Of a stretch of DNA of 64,000 bases, positions 26,799 to 36,356 are shown piece by piece; within the stretch, counting starts at the first letter, position 1, and each line of letters starts with the position of its first letter. The position numbers were made by a program, and so were the translations under genes. This DNA comes from Opitutales bacterium (GTDB lineage Bacteria > Verrucomicrobiota > Verrucomicrobiia > Opitutales > Seribacteraceae). Below the pieces are notes generated by a model. That model was not told the DNA's origin, searched no databases, and was given only the letters and a program-made list of their open reading frames with translations. The stretch spans positions 1-64,000 of the forward strand of contig JAQWWZ010000001.1 of assembly GCA_029254745.1 (NCBI GenBank), given 5' to 3'.

Positions 26799-28172
26799 CT
26801 ATCGGAACTGCTTTACAATCCGAAGATACCGCGACGCTTCGAGATCACCTGCCTTGGTCGATTCCTGCAACCAAAACGCGGCCTTTGGGTAGTCAATTTG
26901 GACTCCTTGACCCAGAAAATATTGAATTCCTAGATACCTTAAAGATTCAGGATGTTTATGGTTTGCCGCTTTTTCAAACCATTGCTTGGAGTTTTTGAAA
27001 TCTTTATTCTTATAAGCTTGCAACCCAAGTTCATTTAAAGATTCCTTATCATTTTGTTCAGCACTATTTACCGATAGATAGGACTCATTTGAAGGGCTCT
27101 GGTTTGAGGCAATAGACTGACCAGGAAGATGAAGTGAAAGTTCTTGATTTGCATCATTTTGAGAAATTGATGATGTGTAGTCCAAGTTTTCTTCCGTTGA
27201 ATATTTACTTCTATTATCTACCTTGAGTGTGGAATTAACTGCTTGAGATGCGATCTCATTTACGGGTTGGTTTTTAGCAAATGTAACAGGTGCTCCACTA
27301 AGCCTGAGTAAAGTATTCTCATATTTTCTGAGTTGAAGTGCAGCTTCAGCTGATCCATTCAGGGTGGCTCTCCGTAGCCATTGTACTGCAAGCTCTAGAT
27401 TTCGATCCACCCCATCACCAAGGGCTAGTTTCATGCCCAAAGTAAGCTGGGCCATGGTAAGTTCTCGCTCTGCAGCAGCTCGAATCCAACGGATAGCAAA
27501 ATCGTCATTAATTTCTACACCATCTCCAATCGAGTAAGCCAAACCAAGATAAAACATTCCCAGTGGAATCTTTTTTTGAGCAGCCATGGATGACCATTTA
27601 AGTGCGATATTTGAGTCTTTCTTTACTCCAATACCTGCGAAGTAAATCATTCCTAAAGTAGCTTGGGCCGTAGCAAATCCAAGGTCCGCAGATTTCTCGA
27701 GGTTACGTAATGCCTTAGGGATATTTCGGGGAGGGTTATCCATTTCCATCATGCCCAAGCAATACAAAGCAAGTGGATCATGGTCTTTTCCTAGTTCTCT
27801 TAAGTTAGAGTGAAGGTAGGCTTCGTCATAAAGAAAATTGCCTCGTTCGGCTTTGCCTTTTTCAAGTTCAATCGCAGCAAGTGTGGCAAGACCAAATGCA
27901 CCTTCTTTATTGGCAGCCATACTGACCCAACGAGTTGCTTCTTCTGCATCAATGGGAAGACCATGCTCGCCATTTTTATAAAATAGCCCGAGTGCTCCTT
28001 GGTAATAAATGTCACCTTTTAAAGCTTTAGCTTGAATTCTGGCTAGGCTTTCCTGTAAAATTTTAGTTTTAGCGAAAGAGGAAATCAGAGGATTGACCAA
28101 AGTGAAACATACAGTTAAATAGAGAAGACTACGGAGTACATGGTATTTACTGAGTTTTTTATTTAAAATCAT
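26799..28172 (-). CDS. Sel1-repeat (TPR-like) exported protein
   Basis: 457 residues from the chosen start. A signal peptide or membrane anchor is at residues 7-34 (start at Met12 of the longest frame, which puts basic residues before the hydrophobic core). At least five Sel1-type repeats follow at about residues 45-290, with the typical A-x-x-x-LG-x-x-Y-x-x-G-x-G-V pattern (LGMIYFAGIGV, LGLAYSIGDGV, LGMKLALGDGV). A Ser/Asn-rich linker then leads to two more repeats at the C-terminus (LGIQYFLGQGV). Sel1 proteins are scaffolds that bind other proteins, often in the envelope. The gene is convergent with the giant coiled-coil gene, and its 3' end lies inside the duplicated segment. Confidence 0.88.
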   Translation of the reverse strand: MILNKKLSKYHVLRSLLYLTVCFTLVNPLISSFAKTKILQESLARIQAKALKGDIYYQGALGLFYKNGEHGLPIDAEEATRWVSMAANKEGAFGLATLAAIELEKGKAERGNFLYDEAYLHSNLRELGKDHDPLALYCLGMMEMDNPPRNIPKALRNLEKSADLGFATAQATLGMIYFAGIGVKKDSNIALKWSSMAAQKKIPLGMFYLGLAYSIGDGVEINDDFAIRWIRAAAERELTMAQLTLGMKLALGDGVDRNLELAVQWLRRATLNGSAEAALQLRKYENTLLRLSGAPVTFAKNQPVNEIASQAVNSTLKVDNRSKYSTEENLDYTSSISQNDANQELSLHLPGQSIASNQSPSNESYLSVNSAEQNDKESLNELGLQAYKNKDFKNSKQWFEKAANHKHPESLRYLGIQYFLGQGVQIDYPKAAFWLQESTKAGDLEASRYLRIVKQFR

Positions 28173-28249
28173 AACATTCGGGCAAGAATTGAAATTCTCT
28201 AGCAAATAAGCTTCAGGGCAAGACTTTTATAGAACTCCAAGATTTTACG

Positions 28250-28465
28250 ATGTCTGATTTTAAGGTATGCAAAAACTGTGATTTTGAGTGGCATCTATTA
28301 GATGGTTCAGATTGCCCGGTTTGTACCGCAGATGACCCCGTGCCAATAAAAACAGGAGGCGTTTTTGGGACGGGAAAGCACGCGTTGGCATGGGCAATAT
28401 TTTTCAAAGCACTGGGTTTAATTCTGCTGGTTTATATTATTTGGGCTTTTATGTTGAGCGGTTAA
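28250..28465 (+). CDS. Small zinc-ribbon membrane protein
   Basis: 71 residues. Cys7, Cys10, Cys22 and Cys25 (VCKNC and CPVC) form a likely zinc ribbon at the N-terminus; residues 48-69 are a single membrane helix with a short periplasmic end. It is divergent from the Sel1 gene and convergent with the Minf_1886-like gene. I do not know its function; tail-anchored zinc-ribbon proteins of this size are common and mostly uncharacterised. Confidence 0.7.
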   Translation: MSDFKVCKNCDFEWHLLDGSDCPVCTADDPVPIKTGGVFGTGKHALAWAIFFKALGLILLVYIIWAFMLSG

Positions 28466-28486
28466 TCAACCACCACCTGATCCGAG

Positions 28487-28885
28487 CTAGTTGTCCTGCA
28501 AATCTTGGGGCATAAAAGGCAGTTCAAAAGCTTCGTCGAAGCTGTAACCCCCTTCAAAATCTTCCAAGGAGTCATTTTCCGTTCTGCCCAAAATACCGAA
28601 ATCTACTAGATTAAAAACGATATTCCCAAAGTCTTTACACTTTCTTATATTCCAATGATCCATGAGCGTCAAAGTCATAGGACCAAATCTGTCTAACGCG
28701 TAATCTCGAATCCCGTCAAGTAATTGCGTGCCAGAGACATGACCCTTACTTTTAGATTTTTCTTTTTCAATAATTTTTAAAGTATGGTCTAAAGCTTCTC
28801 TTATAAAGTAGTAAGCACCTTTACCATATCGAGAATCTTTTTGGTAAATTTCTTTAACTACTGCGGGGAAATTCTTGTCGCTCAT
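28487..28885 (-). CDS. Minf_1886 family protein
   Basis: 132 residues, soluble, no signal peptide. The sequence (YGKGAYYFIREALDHTL near residue 20, then a helix-rich region with RDYALDRFGPMT and the acidic C-terminus) fits my memory of the Minf_1886 family, a set of conserved proteins of unknown function found widely in Verrucomicrobiota and Planctomycetota. The family name is recalled, not searched. Its last codons are 21 bases from the end of the zinc-ribbon gene. Confidence 0.75.
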   Translation of the reverse strand: MSDKNFPAVVKEIYQKDSRYGKGAYYFIREALDHTLKIIEKEKSKSKGHVSGTQLLDGIRDYALDRFGPMTLTLMDHWNIRKCKDFGNIVFNLVDFGILGRTENDSLEDFEGGYSFDEAFELPFMPQDLQDN

Positions 28886-28951
28886 TGTCTAAATATGTAA
28901 GGGGATGATGATTGTGTTTTTATCTATTTCTGACAAAGTCATCAATTATAA

Positions 28952-29437
28952 ATGAAAGTTTCTTATTCTGTTGCGAAGGGAAGATCCTCATCACACTGCA
29001 TTACATGGCTGATTGAAAAAAAAAGGCACCGAAAGTTTTTTAAAAACAGAATGGATGCTTTGGTTTTCAAATTTCAGAAAGAGGCGGAACTAGGGATGAA
29101 AAACACACATTCTGCTGAAAACGAAATTATTTTTCATTTGTTGTCAGAGCTTAAAGGAGAGGTGTCGGCCATTACTGAAAAACTTGATGAAATTTGTAAG
29201 TCAACAGCGCGTCAAGAAAAAGGAATTGCAGAAATCCAAAAACCTCCAGTTCCTAAGATTTTAAGAGTAGCAGAAGCTGCGAAAGCACTTCGGGTATCCT
29301 CTAGGAAATTATACTACCTTTTGGAGAAAGGAGTTTTTAAACGCTATAAACTTCCACATACCCGAACTACTTTTATAAAACTCGATGAAGTTGAAAAAGC
29401 TTTAGGCGACGGAAGTGTAGGAAACCTTCTAGACTGA
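28952..29437 (+). CDS. Excisionase-like helix-turn-helix protein
   Basis: 161 residues. The N-terminal 45 residues are basic (GRSSSHCITW, KKRHRKFFKN), resembling a short arm-binding segment. A helical stretch with coiled-coil character follows at about 50-95. The C-terminal part (about 103-155) is a MerR/excisionase-type winged helix (LRVAEAAKALRVSSRKLYYLLEKGVFKRYKLPHT pattern, cut here to its key parts). Such domains bind DNA, or act as small regulators in mobile elements, but no integrase is nearby. A regulatory role is inferred. Confidence 0.65.
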   Translation: MKVSYSVAKGRSSSHCITWLIEKKRHRKFFKNRMDALVFKFQKEAELGMKNTHSAENEIIFHLLSELKGEVSAITEKLDEICKSTARQEKGIAEIQKPPVPKILRVAEAAKALRVSSRKLYYLLEKGVFKRYKLPHTRTTFIKLDEVEKALGDGSVGNLLD

Positions 29438-29522
29438 ATCTTGTTTTATAATATTTTTCTAACTTTTTGTTTTGCTTGAATTTCAAGCTTATGTGAGAAA
29501 GATTGTTTAAATACCAAAAATT

Positions 29523-30596
29523 ATGAGTAAAAAATTTCCTGGAGGTGTAGTCACCGGTGACGGTGTGCAAGCTATTTTTAACGACGCGCAAGAAAATGAG
29601 TACGCACTACCCGCAGTAAATGTTGTTAGCACCAATTCCGTTAATGCAGTTTTAGAAACTGCCGCTGAAGTAAATTCCCCAGTTATGATTCAGTTCTCCA
29701 ATGGTGGTGGCGTTTTTTACGCAGGGAAGAGCCTTTCAAATGATCAACAAAAGGCTGCCATTGCAGGTTCTGTTTCTGGTGCTATGCATGTCCATGCGAT
29801 GGCAGAAGCTTATGGGGTTCCAGTTATCCTTCACACCGATCACGCTGCCCGCAAATTGCTCCCCTGGATTGACGGATTATTGGATGCTGGCGAAAAATTT
29901 CATGCTCGGGAGGGTAAATCACTTTACAGTTCTCATATGCTCGACCTTTCTGAAGAACCCATTAACGACAACTTGTCCACATGCAAAGAGTATTTCAAGA
30001 GAATGAACGCTCTCGGTATGACTGTCGAAATTGAGCTCGGAGTTACTGGAGGGGAAGAGGATGGTGTTGATAACACTGATATCGATACAGCACGTTTGTA
30101 CACCCAACCGGAAGAGGTTAATCAAGCTTTTGAAACTCTTTCCGATGTTAGTAATCGTTTCACAGTTGCGGCTGCATTTGGTAATGTTCACGGAGTTTAC
30201 AAGCCTGGTAATGTAGAGCTAACCCCCAAAATACTTTTAGACTCACAAGATTACATCAAAGAAAAACATGGGTTGTCAGGCAAACCTATTCACTTTGTTT
30301 TCCACGGTGGTTCTGGTTCTTCTCGTGATCAAATCCGAGAAGCGATTGGATATGGAGTGGTCAAAATGAATTTAGACACTGATATGCAATGGGCTTTCTG
30401 GGAAGGGGTGCATGAGTACTACAACTCCAACAAGGATTATCTACAGGCACAACTTGGTAACCCAGAGGGAGATGATAAACCAAATAAGAAGTTTTATGAC
30501 CCCCGTGCTTGGTTAAGATCTGGTGAGCAGACTTTTGTTTCAAGATTGAAGCAATCATTTGAAGATTTAAATTGTATCAACCAAAACGCTGGTTAG
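29523..30596 (+). CDS. fbaA: Class II fructose-bisphosphate aldolase
   Basis: 357 residues, E. coli FbaA-type (class IIA). It cleaves fructose 1,6-bisphosphate to dihydroxyacetone phosphate and glyceraldehyde 3-phosphate using zinc. The active-site HTDHAA motif gives His104, Asp106 and His107; further zinc ligands are in IELGVTGGEEDG, NVHGVYKPG and FHGGSGS. Length is normal. It stands alone, with 85 bases before it and 178 bases of non-coding sequence after it. No good ribosome site is visible. Confidence 0.97.
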   Translation: MSKKFPGGVVTGDGVQAIFNDAQENEYALPAVNVVSTNSVNAVLETAAEVNSPVMIQFSNGGGVFYAGKSLSNDQQKAAIAGSVSGAMHVHAMAEAYGVPVILHTDHAARKLLPWIDGLLDAGEKFHAREGKSLYSSHMLDLSEEPINDNLSTCKEYFKRMNALGMTVEIELGVTGGEEDGVDNTDIDTARLYTQPEEVNQAFETLSDVSNRFTVAAAFGNVHGVYKPGNVELTPKILLDSQDYIKEKHGLSGKPIHFVFHGGSGSSRDQIREAIGYGVVKMNLDTDMQWAFWEGVHEYYNSNKDYLQAQLGNPEGDDKPNKKFYDPRAWLRSGEQTFVSRLKQSFEDLNCINQNAG

Positions 30597-30774
30597 AAAT
30601 TATTCCCCTACAAAAGATTATTGTATTTGGCTTTATCCCGTTGGGATATTGGGACCAGTACTTTTATATTTCTAGCTGAGTGGTACGCGTTTTTCACACA
30701 ATCTCCCCATGTTTGCCTGCTTAGTGTTTTAATCTATTTGCGTATCTGGTGTTTTTAGTGTAGATATAAATGTT

Positions 30775-31041
30775 ATGAGCGATCAGCAACCGACCGAAAG
30801 ACTTGTAAGAACTATAACTTTAACCAAGGATGACTTGTCATTATTGGACAGTATCGAGAGGTTTGTATCGTCAGGAGGCTATCGTATCAAAACCGATTCG
30901 AAACTGATTCGTGCGGCCATTCAAATTGCCCATAAAGCTTTACACAATGAATCTTTTGACCTGAAGGAAATTGCGGAGAAAGTATTGAGTGAGGATGGGA
31001 GAACGCAAAGTAAGCTTTTACTAAAAGGTAAAAAGAATTAG
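30775..31041 (+). CDS. Hypothetical protein, possibly ribbon-helix-helix
   Basis: 88 residues, charged, no membrane segment. The start ([21 protein letters not shown]) has a short strand followed by a helix, and the next block ([18 protein letters not shown]) is a second helix, an order reminiscent of ribbon-helix-helix DNA-binding proteins. The match is by pattern only. Its stop overlaps the stop of the convergent YyaL gene by 4 bases. Confidence 0.6.
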   Translation: MSDQQPTERLVRTITLTKDDLSLLDSIERFVSSGGYRIKTDSKLIRAAIQIAHKALHNESFDLKEIAEKVLSEDGRTQSKLLLKGKKN

Positions 31042-33035
31042 CCGAAGAGTTTCTTCATCAGATTTTCGGTGTTGCTTACTTCCTCTATGTGCTCTTTCAC
31101 CTCGATTTCGATTTTACTACTAGTATTTGTAAATTTGTAGATAATAGGCCGGTATGGGTGGGTACCGATTGTATCAAATATTTCCTCCTTCGAACTGTTT
31201 GGTGCTGTCACTTTCACTAGACCAACAGTTTCTTCAGTTATTGATGTAAGGGCATAACTGACACCTTCGGGGTTTCTTTTTGCAAGGTTTGGAAAAGCCG
31301 ATCTTGCTTCCAAATACTCGGCCTCCCATTTTTTATTTTTTGTAAACTGGTAGAGTTGCGAGAAGGTTCGCAATAATGAGGAATTGCCAGAAGGTGAGGC
31401 ATTGTCATACCAATATTTTTTTTGCACTGGCGGTGGGGATATTGCGTTGAAAGATGAAAGGTAATAACCAGCTGTCCTGTCATCTCGAAAAAAGGTCATG
31501 CAATGTTCAGCAAAGGCAGCTGCATCGTCAATATATGCTGGTGAGCTATTCGGTCTCACGAATTCACTGACGGAGGCAAGGTGTAAAAGGCTTTCAGCCC
31601 AAAATGCAAAATCGTCTAAAATCGGATCGAGGGAATTTTTATGATTTTGGTGACCTGGGTAAGTAATGGGCAGGATTTGTTTATCTTTTTGCAGCTCCCG
31701 CTTCATCCAGTCAGCCAATACGCAAGCTTGCTCAAGTAATGCTTTGTCCTTCAGCGCAATTGAACAATCGATAAGGGCTCGGATTAAAATCGCATTTGCC
31801 GAAATCATTCGTTTTTCATCTACAGCAGGTCCTTGCCTGCTTGATCTCGCTTGGCTCAGTTTAGGCAGAATATTTTCCTCGACCTCAGCATTCCAAGCAC
31901 GATCATCTCCTAAGCGAGGGTGAAAAAGGGGGGCATTTCCTCCGTTTATAACCTCAAGGTTTGCCATGAATTGAGTTGCACATTTCGTTCCCAAGATTTC
32001 ATTGAGTTCCTTTTCTGTCCAAGTGTAGAATTTACCCTCTGTATTTTCAGATTCTGCAGAAATTGAAGACGAAAATCCCCCGCAGGGTTTACCCATTTCC
32101 TGAAAAAGCCAAGCCAAGGTTTTCTGTACAACTTTTTTATATCGAGGTAGACCATATTTACGAAAAGCTCTAGCGTAAGTAGACAGCAAGAGTGAGTTTT
32201 CGAGCAACATCTTTTCAAAATGAGGAACGGACCATTTAGGATCGACACTGTAGCGGAAAAAACCACCTTCGACTTGGTCAAAGATTCCGCCATGTGCCAT
32301 ATTATCTAATGTTGTGACCACGCAATGATTAACTTTTTCCGAGATCAGGGGATTTTTTTTGGCATATTCTGATTCCAATGCAGCCAATAAAAAATCAATT
32401 TTCATGGAGGCTGGAAATTTGGGGGCTGGAGAAAACCCACCAAATTCGTCGTCGTGAAGGGTACAAATTTTATCGACTGCATCAATAAGTAGCTCAGGAT
32501 TCCAAGAATCAGAGCTTGAACTTTCAGCATGATTTCCATGAGCAAGGTTTTTCATCACATTACTTGCATTCTCTGTAAGTTCATCTGGGTGGGTTCGGAA
32601 ATGCTCAGATATACGGATTAATACTTGAGGCCATGGGGCGAGCCCTTGACCCATATCTTCTTTTGGGAAAAAAGTGCCACCCCAAAAGGGTTCTCCGTTG
32701 GGTAGGCAGAAAGCGTGCAGAGGCCATCCTGCAGATTGATTAAACATTCGGATCGCTTCCATATAGAAATGGTCAAGGTCCGGCCTTTCTTCACGATCGA
32801 CCAATACGCACACAAAATGCCGGTTCATTAGTGAGGCAATATAGCTATCTTCAAAGTTCTGCCGTGACATGGTTTGGCACCAATGACAGGCAGAATATCC
32901 AATTGAAATAAGAAGAGGTTTGTTTTCCTTGGACGCCTTTTCTAGGGCTTCCGGACTCCATGTCATCCAATCGATTTCTTGATTCGAATGTTGGAGTAGG
33001 TAAGGACTTTTCTCTGTATTTAATTTGTTTGGCAT
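31038..33035 (-). CDS. Thioredoxin-domain protein of the YyaL/SPATA20 family (DUF255)
   Basis: 665 residues. The N-terminal 160 residues are the DUF255 thioredoxin-like domain: SPYLLQH at the start, GYSACHWC with Cys50 and Cys53, then VDREERPD and GWPLHAF. The rest is a six-hairpin alpha-barrel typical of the family ([25 protein letters not shown]). The family is widespread; the biochemical role is not settled, with links to redox and nucleoside-sugar-like epimerase folds. Length is normal. The gene is divergent from mutL, with 100 bases between starts. Confidence 0.92.
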   Translation of the reverse strand: MPNKLNTEKSPYLLQHSNQEIDWMTWSPEALEKASKENKPLLISIGYSACHWCQTMSRQNFEDSYIASLMNRHFVCVLVDREERPDLDHFYMEAIRMFNQSAGWPLHAFCLPNGEPFWGGTFFPKEDMGQGLAPWPQVLIRISEHFRTHPDELTENASNVMKNLAHGNHAESSSSDSWNPELLIDAVDKICTLHDDEFGGFSPAPKFPASMKIDFLLAALESEYAKKNPLISEKVNHCVVTTLDNMAHGGIFDQVEGGFFRYSVDPKWSVPHFEKMLLENSLLLSTYARAFRKYGLPRYKKVVQKTLAWLFQEMGKPCGGFSSSISAESENTEGKFYTWTEKELNEILGTKCATQFMANLEVINGGNAPLFHPRLGDDRAWNAEVEENILPKLSQARSSRQGPAVDEKRMISANAILIRALIDCSIALKDKALLEQACVLADWMKRELQKDKQILPITYPGHQNHKNSLDPILDDFAFWAESLLHLASVSEFVRPNSSPAYIDDAAAFAEHCMTFFRDDRTAGYYLSSFNAISPPPVQKKYWYDNASPSGNSSLLRTFSQLYQFTKNKKWEAEYLEARSAFPNLAKRNPEGVSYALTSITEETVGLVKVTAPNSSKEEIFDTIGTHPYRPIIYKFTNTSSKIEIEVKEHIEEVSNTENLMKKLFG

Positions 33036-33135
33036 GTTGAAATTAATGATAAGTTTTCGACTTTATTCCCAAACATATAACAATGGAGAATATTTTCCCG
33101 TTGTCGAGGTGGATGCCTACCTTTACGGAATAAGT

Positions 33136-34965
33136 ATGCCTGAAATCCGGATTTTAACTGATCGTGTTGCAAATCAAATTGCAGCAGGTGAAGTAGTGGA
33201 AAGACCAGCGGCTGTAGCAAAAGAACTAATTGAGAATAGTATAGATGCTGAAGCTAACAAAATCGAAATTGAATTTCGAAACGGAGGAAAGTCATATCTA
33301 CGGGTTGAAGACAACGGCTCTGGTATGACCGCGGATCAAGCTTTGCTTAGTTTAGAAAGGCATGCGACTAGTAAAATTCGGAAAGCGTCTGACCTAAATG
33401 AAGTGCAAACTTTTGGATTTAGAGGGGAAGCCTTACCCTCAATATCGAGCGTAAGTCGATTTCTCTTGCGAACGCGGACAAAGAAAAGACAAGAGGGCAG
33501 CGAAATTTTTCTTAACGGTGGAAAAATGATTCATGTAAAAGACTGTGGAATGCCCGTGGGTACAAGAATAGAAGTTTCACATCTTTTTAATTCTGTCCCT
33601 GGGAGGCGAAAATTTCTCAAAACGGAAGCTACGGAATCAACCCATATCATTCATCTCGCGAAATTATATGCCCTTGCTCATCCCAAGATAGAATTTTCTC
33701 TGATTGAAAGTGGCAGGACTATTTTTCGTTCTCCCGTTTGTAAAAATGTCCAGGAAAGGGTGGGTGAAATTTTTGGAAAAGCTTTGGCAGATGTGCTTGC
33801 TCCGATTACAAATCGTGACGATCATTTCTGCATAGATGGACTGGTGGGGCTCCCCGGTCAAAGTCGAAGTACAAGAAAGGAAATGCTTTTTTTCGTAAAC
33901 AGACGACCGGTTGAAAGTAAGACTATTACTTATGCCGTTCTTGAAGCTTACCACACTTATGCCCCCAAAGGTCGCTTTCCTCCCGCAATTCTTTTTCTTT
34001 CAATTAATCCAGAATTAGTTGATGTAAATGTACATCCCGCCAAAAGAGAAATTCGATTTCGTGATGATTTCAAAGTTCGCTCTTTTTTGATTGAGAGTTT
34101 GTTAACACGCAACAAAGAGCTCGGGTCTCATGCGAATGAAAGTGTGCCTGAGATTGTTCGCGAGAAAGATAGAGACTCCGGTCGCATGGTTCCTCAAATA
34201 GATCCAACCGCACGTGAGATTTATAAAAATGACCGGCCATTCAAGAGCCCGATTTCTTCAGAGCATAAATCTGTTCTTGTACCTGGGGACAAATCAAATC
34301 TTTTGGCTCCTGAACAGAAAGACAATTCCAAGGGCACGACCAGAGGTAGTGATGCAAAACGAATTGGGTCTCGAGATTCAGCTCACACCATTTGGCGATT
34401 CCTTGATCAACCTCATGGAGATCTTGCTGTGTTTTCATCCATTGATGGTATTATTTATTTTCATGCCAGAGCTGCTTACGAAAGGGTAAGGTTTGAGCAG
34501 TTAGAAGATACATTTCATGATACCAAGAATTCCGATTCGCAGTCTCTTCTATTTCCGGAGTCGCTAGAGCTCGATGGGATTGACCAGAAGAATTTAAGTG
34601 AAAGTTTAGCTGCCCTACGACTAGTAGGTTTTGAGTTGGAGGAATTTGGCAGAAACTTTTTTCGAGTGCAAGGTTGCCCTCAATGGGTAGACCCTGGTGA
34701 TACCATCCGCTTTTTGAAGGATTTTCTTGAAATAGCCCGAGAAAGCGGTGGTACGATGAATCCTGAAAGATTTGCCAAAGAGGCTCTTGTTAAAAAAGCC
34801 ACCAGTGAGCACTCTTACCAAAAAGTTTTTTCCGATGATGAAGTCATTAGGTTAGCTGAGACTCTGCTAGAATGTAGAAATCCATACAATTGCCCCAAGG
34901 GCAAACCCACATTCTACGAAACACCAAAAAGAGATATTGAAAATCGTTTTGGTCGGAATCTTTAA
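33136..34965 (+). CDS. mutL: DNA mismatch repair protein MutL
   Basis: 609 residues from the ATG at 33136; the frame is open 37 codons further upstream, but MPEIRIL matches the family N-terminus. The GHKL ATPase domain is intact: GEVVERPAAVAKELIENSIDA, VEDNGSGM, TFGFRGEALPSISSV. The transducer domain ends at about residue 330. After a variable linker the C-terminal dimerisation domain has HARAAYERVRFE where endonuclease-type MutL has DQHA-x2-E-x4-E, so the metal-binding Asp is missing, although a CPKGKP remnant near the end resembles the CPHGRP motif. It couples mismatch recognition by MutS to downstream excision. Confidence 0.95.
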   Translation: MPEIRILTDRVANQIAAGEVVERPAAVAKELIENSIDAEANKIEIEFRNGGKSYLRVEDNGSGMTADQALLSLERHATSKIRKASDLNEVQTFGFRGEALPSISSVSRFLLRTRTKKRQEGSEIFLNGGKMIHVKDCGMPVGTRIEVSHLFNSVPGRRKFLKTEATESTHIIHLAKLYALAHPKIEFSLIESGRTIFRSPVCKNVQERVGEIFGKALADVLAPITNRDDHFCIDGLVGLPGQSRSTRKEMLFFVNRRPVESKTITYAVLEAYHTYAPKGRFPPAILFLSINPELVDVNVHPAKREIRFRDDFKVRSFLIESLLTRNKELGSHANESVPEIVREKDRDSGRMVPQIDPTAREIYKNDRPFKSPISSEHKSVLVPGDKSNLLAPEQKDNSKGTTRGSDAKRIGSRDSAHTIWRFLDQPHGDLAVFSSIDGIIYFHARAAYERVRFEQLEDTFHDTKNSDSQSLLFPESLELDGIDQKNLSESLAALRLVGFELEEFGRNFFRVQGCPQWVDPGDTIRFLKDFLEIARESGGTMNPERFAKEALVKKATSEHSYQKVFSDDEVIRLAETLLECRNPYNCPKGKPTFYETPKRDIENRFGRNL

Positions 34966-35009
34966 GTTTTTTCTTCCCATTAGCCAACGTTTTTGTGAGA
35001 AAAGCTCAT

Positions 35010-36266
35010 ATGAAATTCAATTTAATAGTCTTAATGGTTCTTTCTTTTTCAATATTTAATCTCGGTTGCAGCCTTTCTGAAATGTCTAACAAAACAAAAG
35101 ATACTTTTACTAAAAGTGCAAACTACCTTAAGAAAACTAGTGGAAATGCTTATAAAAAAACAAAGGACGCCTTTGGGGACAAATCCACCAAGGCGAAAAC
35201 TCCAAAACCGATGAGTGTGTCTAAAACCAAGTTTGATATCTTACCGGATGGTACCCAGGTGAACCTTTATAAACTTTCAAATGCAAATGGTATGCATGTT
35301 AGTCTCTTAGATTATGGTGGAACGGTTAAAGAAATATTTGCTCCTGACAGGAATGGTGAATTTGCAAATGTCAGCCTCGGTTTTTCTACTATCAAGGATT
35401 ATGTAGAAAAAAGTCCTTACTTTGGTTGTATTACCGGGCGTTATGCGAACCGTATTGCTGAAGGTAAATTTTCCATTGGTGGTAAAAACTATAAGCTTGC
35501 TACAAATAACGGTCCCAACCACCTTCATGGCGGAAATAAAGGCTTTGATAAATATATGTGGAAAGCCAAAGTTTTAGATGTTGGGACGGGGGTTATATTT
35601 ACGAGAAAAAGTCCTAATGGGGAAGAGGGGTATCCCGGTAATCTAGACTGCAAGGTTACATACACCTTGACCAATGATAACGAGCTCAAAGTTGAGTACG
35701 AAGCCAAGACTGATCAAGCCACTATTATCAATCTTACCAATCACACCTACTTTAACTTGAAAGGTGAAGGTAATGGAGACATATTAGGGCATGAATTAAC
35801 CCTACCAGGAAGTCGTTTTGTGGCAACCGATGAAACCAATATCCCTATTGGTACCACCAAGGTCGCGGGTACTCCTTTTGATTTCAGGAAATCAACTTTG
35901 ATTGGAGCTCGTATTGAGCAGAAAGATGTCCAACTTAAATTTGGAAAAGGCTATGACCATACTTGGATAGTCCCCCAAAATAACGATGGCCTTTCTTTGG
36001 CCGCCCGCCTTCGAGAAAAAGAGTCCGGACGAGTTTTGGAAATTTTAACTGACCAGCCAGGTATACAAATTTACACGGGTAATTATCTGGATGGAATCAT
36101 TGGTCATGGAGGCAAGCCTTATCCTTTCCGTTCCGGGCTTTGCCTAGAAACTCAAATCTATCCAGACAGCCCAAACCACCAGGGAGAAGAAGGGTGGAAA
36201 AGTTGCGTTCTTTTACCGGGGGATACTTACACTCATACGACCATTCACCGTTTTAAAACCGATTAA
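35010..36266 (+). CDS. galM: Aldose 1-epimerase, predicted lipoprotein
   Basis: 418 residues from ATG 35010 (a GTG five codons upstream is possible). Residues 1-20 form a lipoprotein signal peptide with lipobox FNLGC, then about 55 residues of Lys/Thr/Ser-rich linker, then the mutarotase domain: YGGTVKEIFAPDR, GRYANRIAEGKF, LHGG, NHTYFNLKGEG with the catalytic His, and CLETQIYPDSPNH with the catalytic Glu. It interconverts alpha and beta anomers of aldoses such as galactose. The cytoplasmic enzyme is about 340 residues; this one appears to be anchored in the periplasm. It starts 44 bases after mutL. Confidence 0.92.
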   Translation: MKFNLIVLMVLSFSIFNLGCSLSEMSNKTKDTFTKSANYLKKTSGNAYKKTKDAFGDKSTKAKTPKPMSVSKTKFDILPDGTQVNLYKLSNANGMHVSLLDYGGTVKEIFAPDRNGEFANVSLGFSTIKDYVEKSPYFGCITGRYANRIAEGKFSIGGKNYKLATNNGPNHLHGGNKGFDKYMWKAKVLDVGTGVIFTRKSPNGEEGYPGNLDCKVTYTLTNDNELKVEYEAKTDQATIINLTNHTYFNLKGEGNGDILGHELTLPGSRFVATDETNIPIGTTKVAGTPFDFRKSTLIGARIEQKDVQLKFGKGYDHTWIVPQNNDGLSLAARLREKESGRVLEILTDQPGIQIYTGNYLDGIIGHGGKPYPFRSGLCLETQIYPDSPNHQGEEGWKSCVLLPGDTYTHTTIHRFKTD

Positions 36267-36356
36267 AGCTATCTAACTTTTCGTTATTGATCGCATTCCT
36301 TGTAAGAATGCACATTATGTTGGGTTTTATTTCTCAACTACTTATCAATTCCACTC

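Larger units (their letters stand above)
26170..27055. repeat. 443-bp tandem duplication across a convergent gene junction
   Basis: Copy 1 is 26170-26612 and copy 2 is 26613-27055, with no gap or indel that I can find and about 33 mismatches by eye (roughly 92 percent identity). The unit holds the last 171 bases of the coiled-coil gene and the last 257 bases of the convergent Sel1 gene. Copy 1 supplies the working end of the coiled-coil gene, and copy 2 supplies the working end of the Sel1 gene. The inner halves are left as the two gene fragments listed separately. Confidence 0.92.

Noticed and set aside
26771-26998. 75-codon plus-strand frame
   Set aside because: It is antisense to the end of the Sel1 gene.
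20024-27055. Stop-codon recoding as the cause of interrupted frames
   Set aside because: The interruptions are both TAG and TAA, and intact genes here end in TAG (coiled-coil gene), TAA and TGA, so ordinary decay is the simpler explanation.
30597-30774. Riboswitch or terminator after fbaA
   Set aside because: Only a 6-bp stem (TATCCC/GGGATA) is present, without T run or known aptamer motifs.
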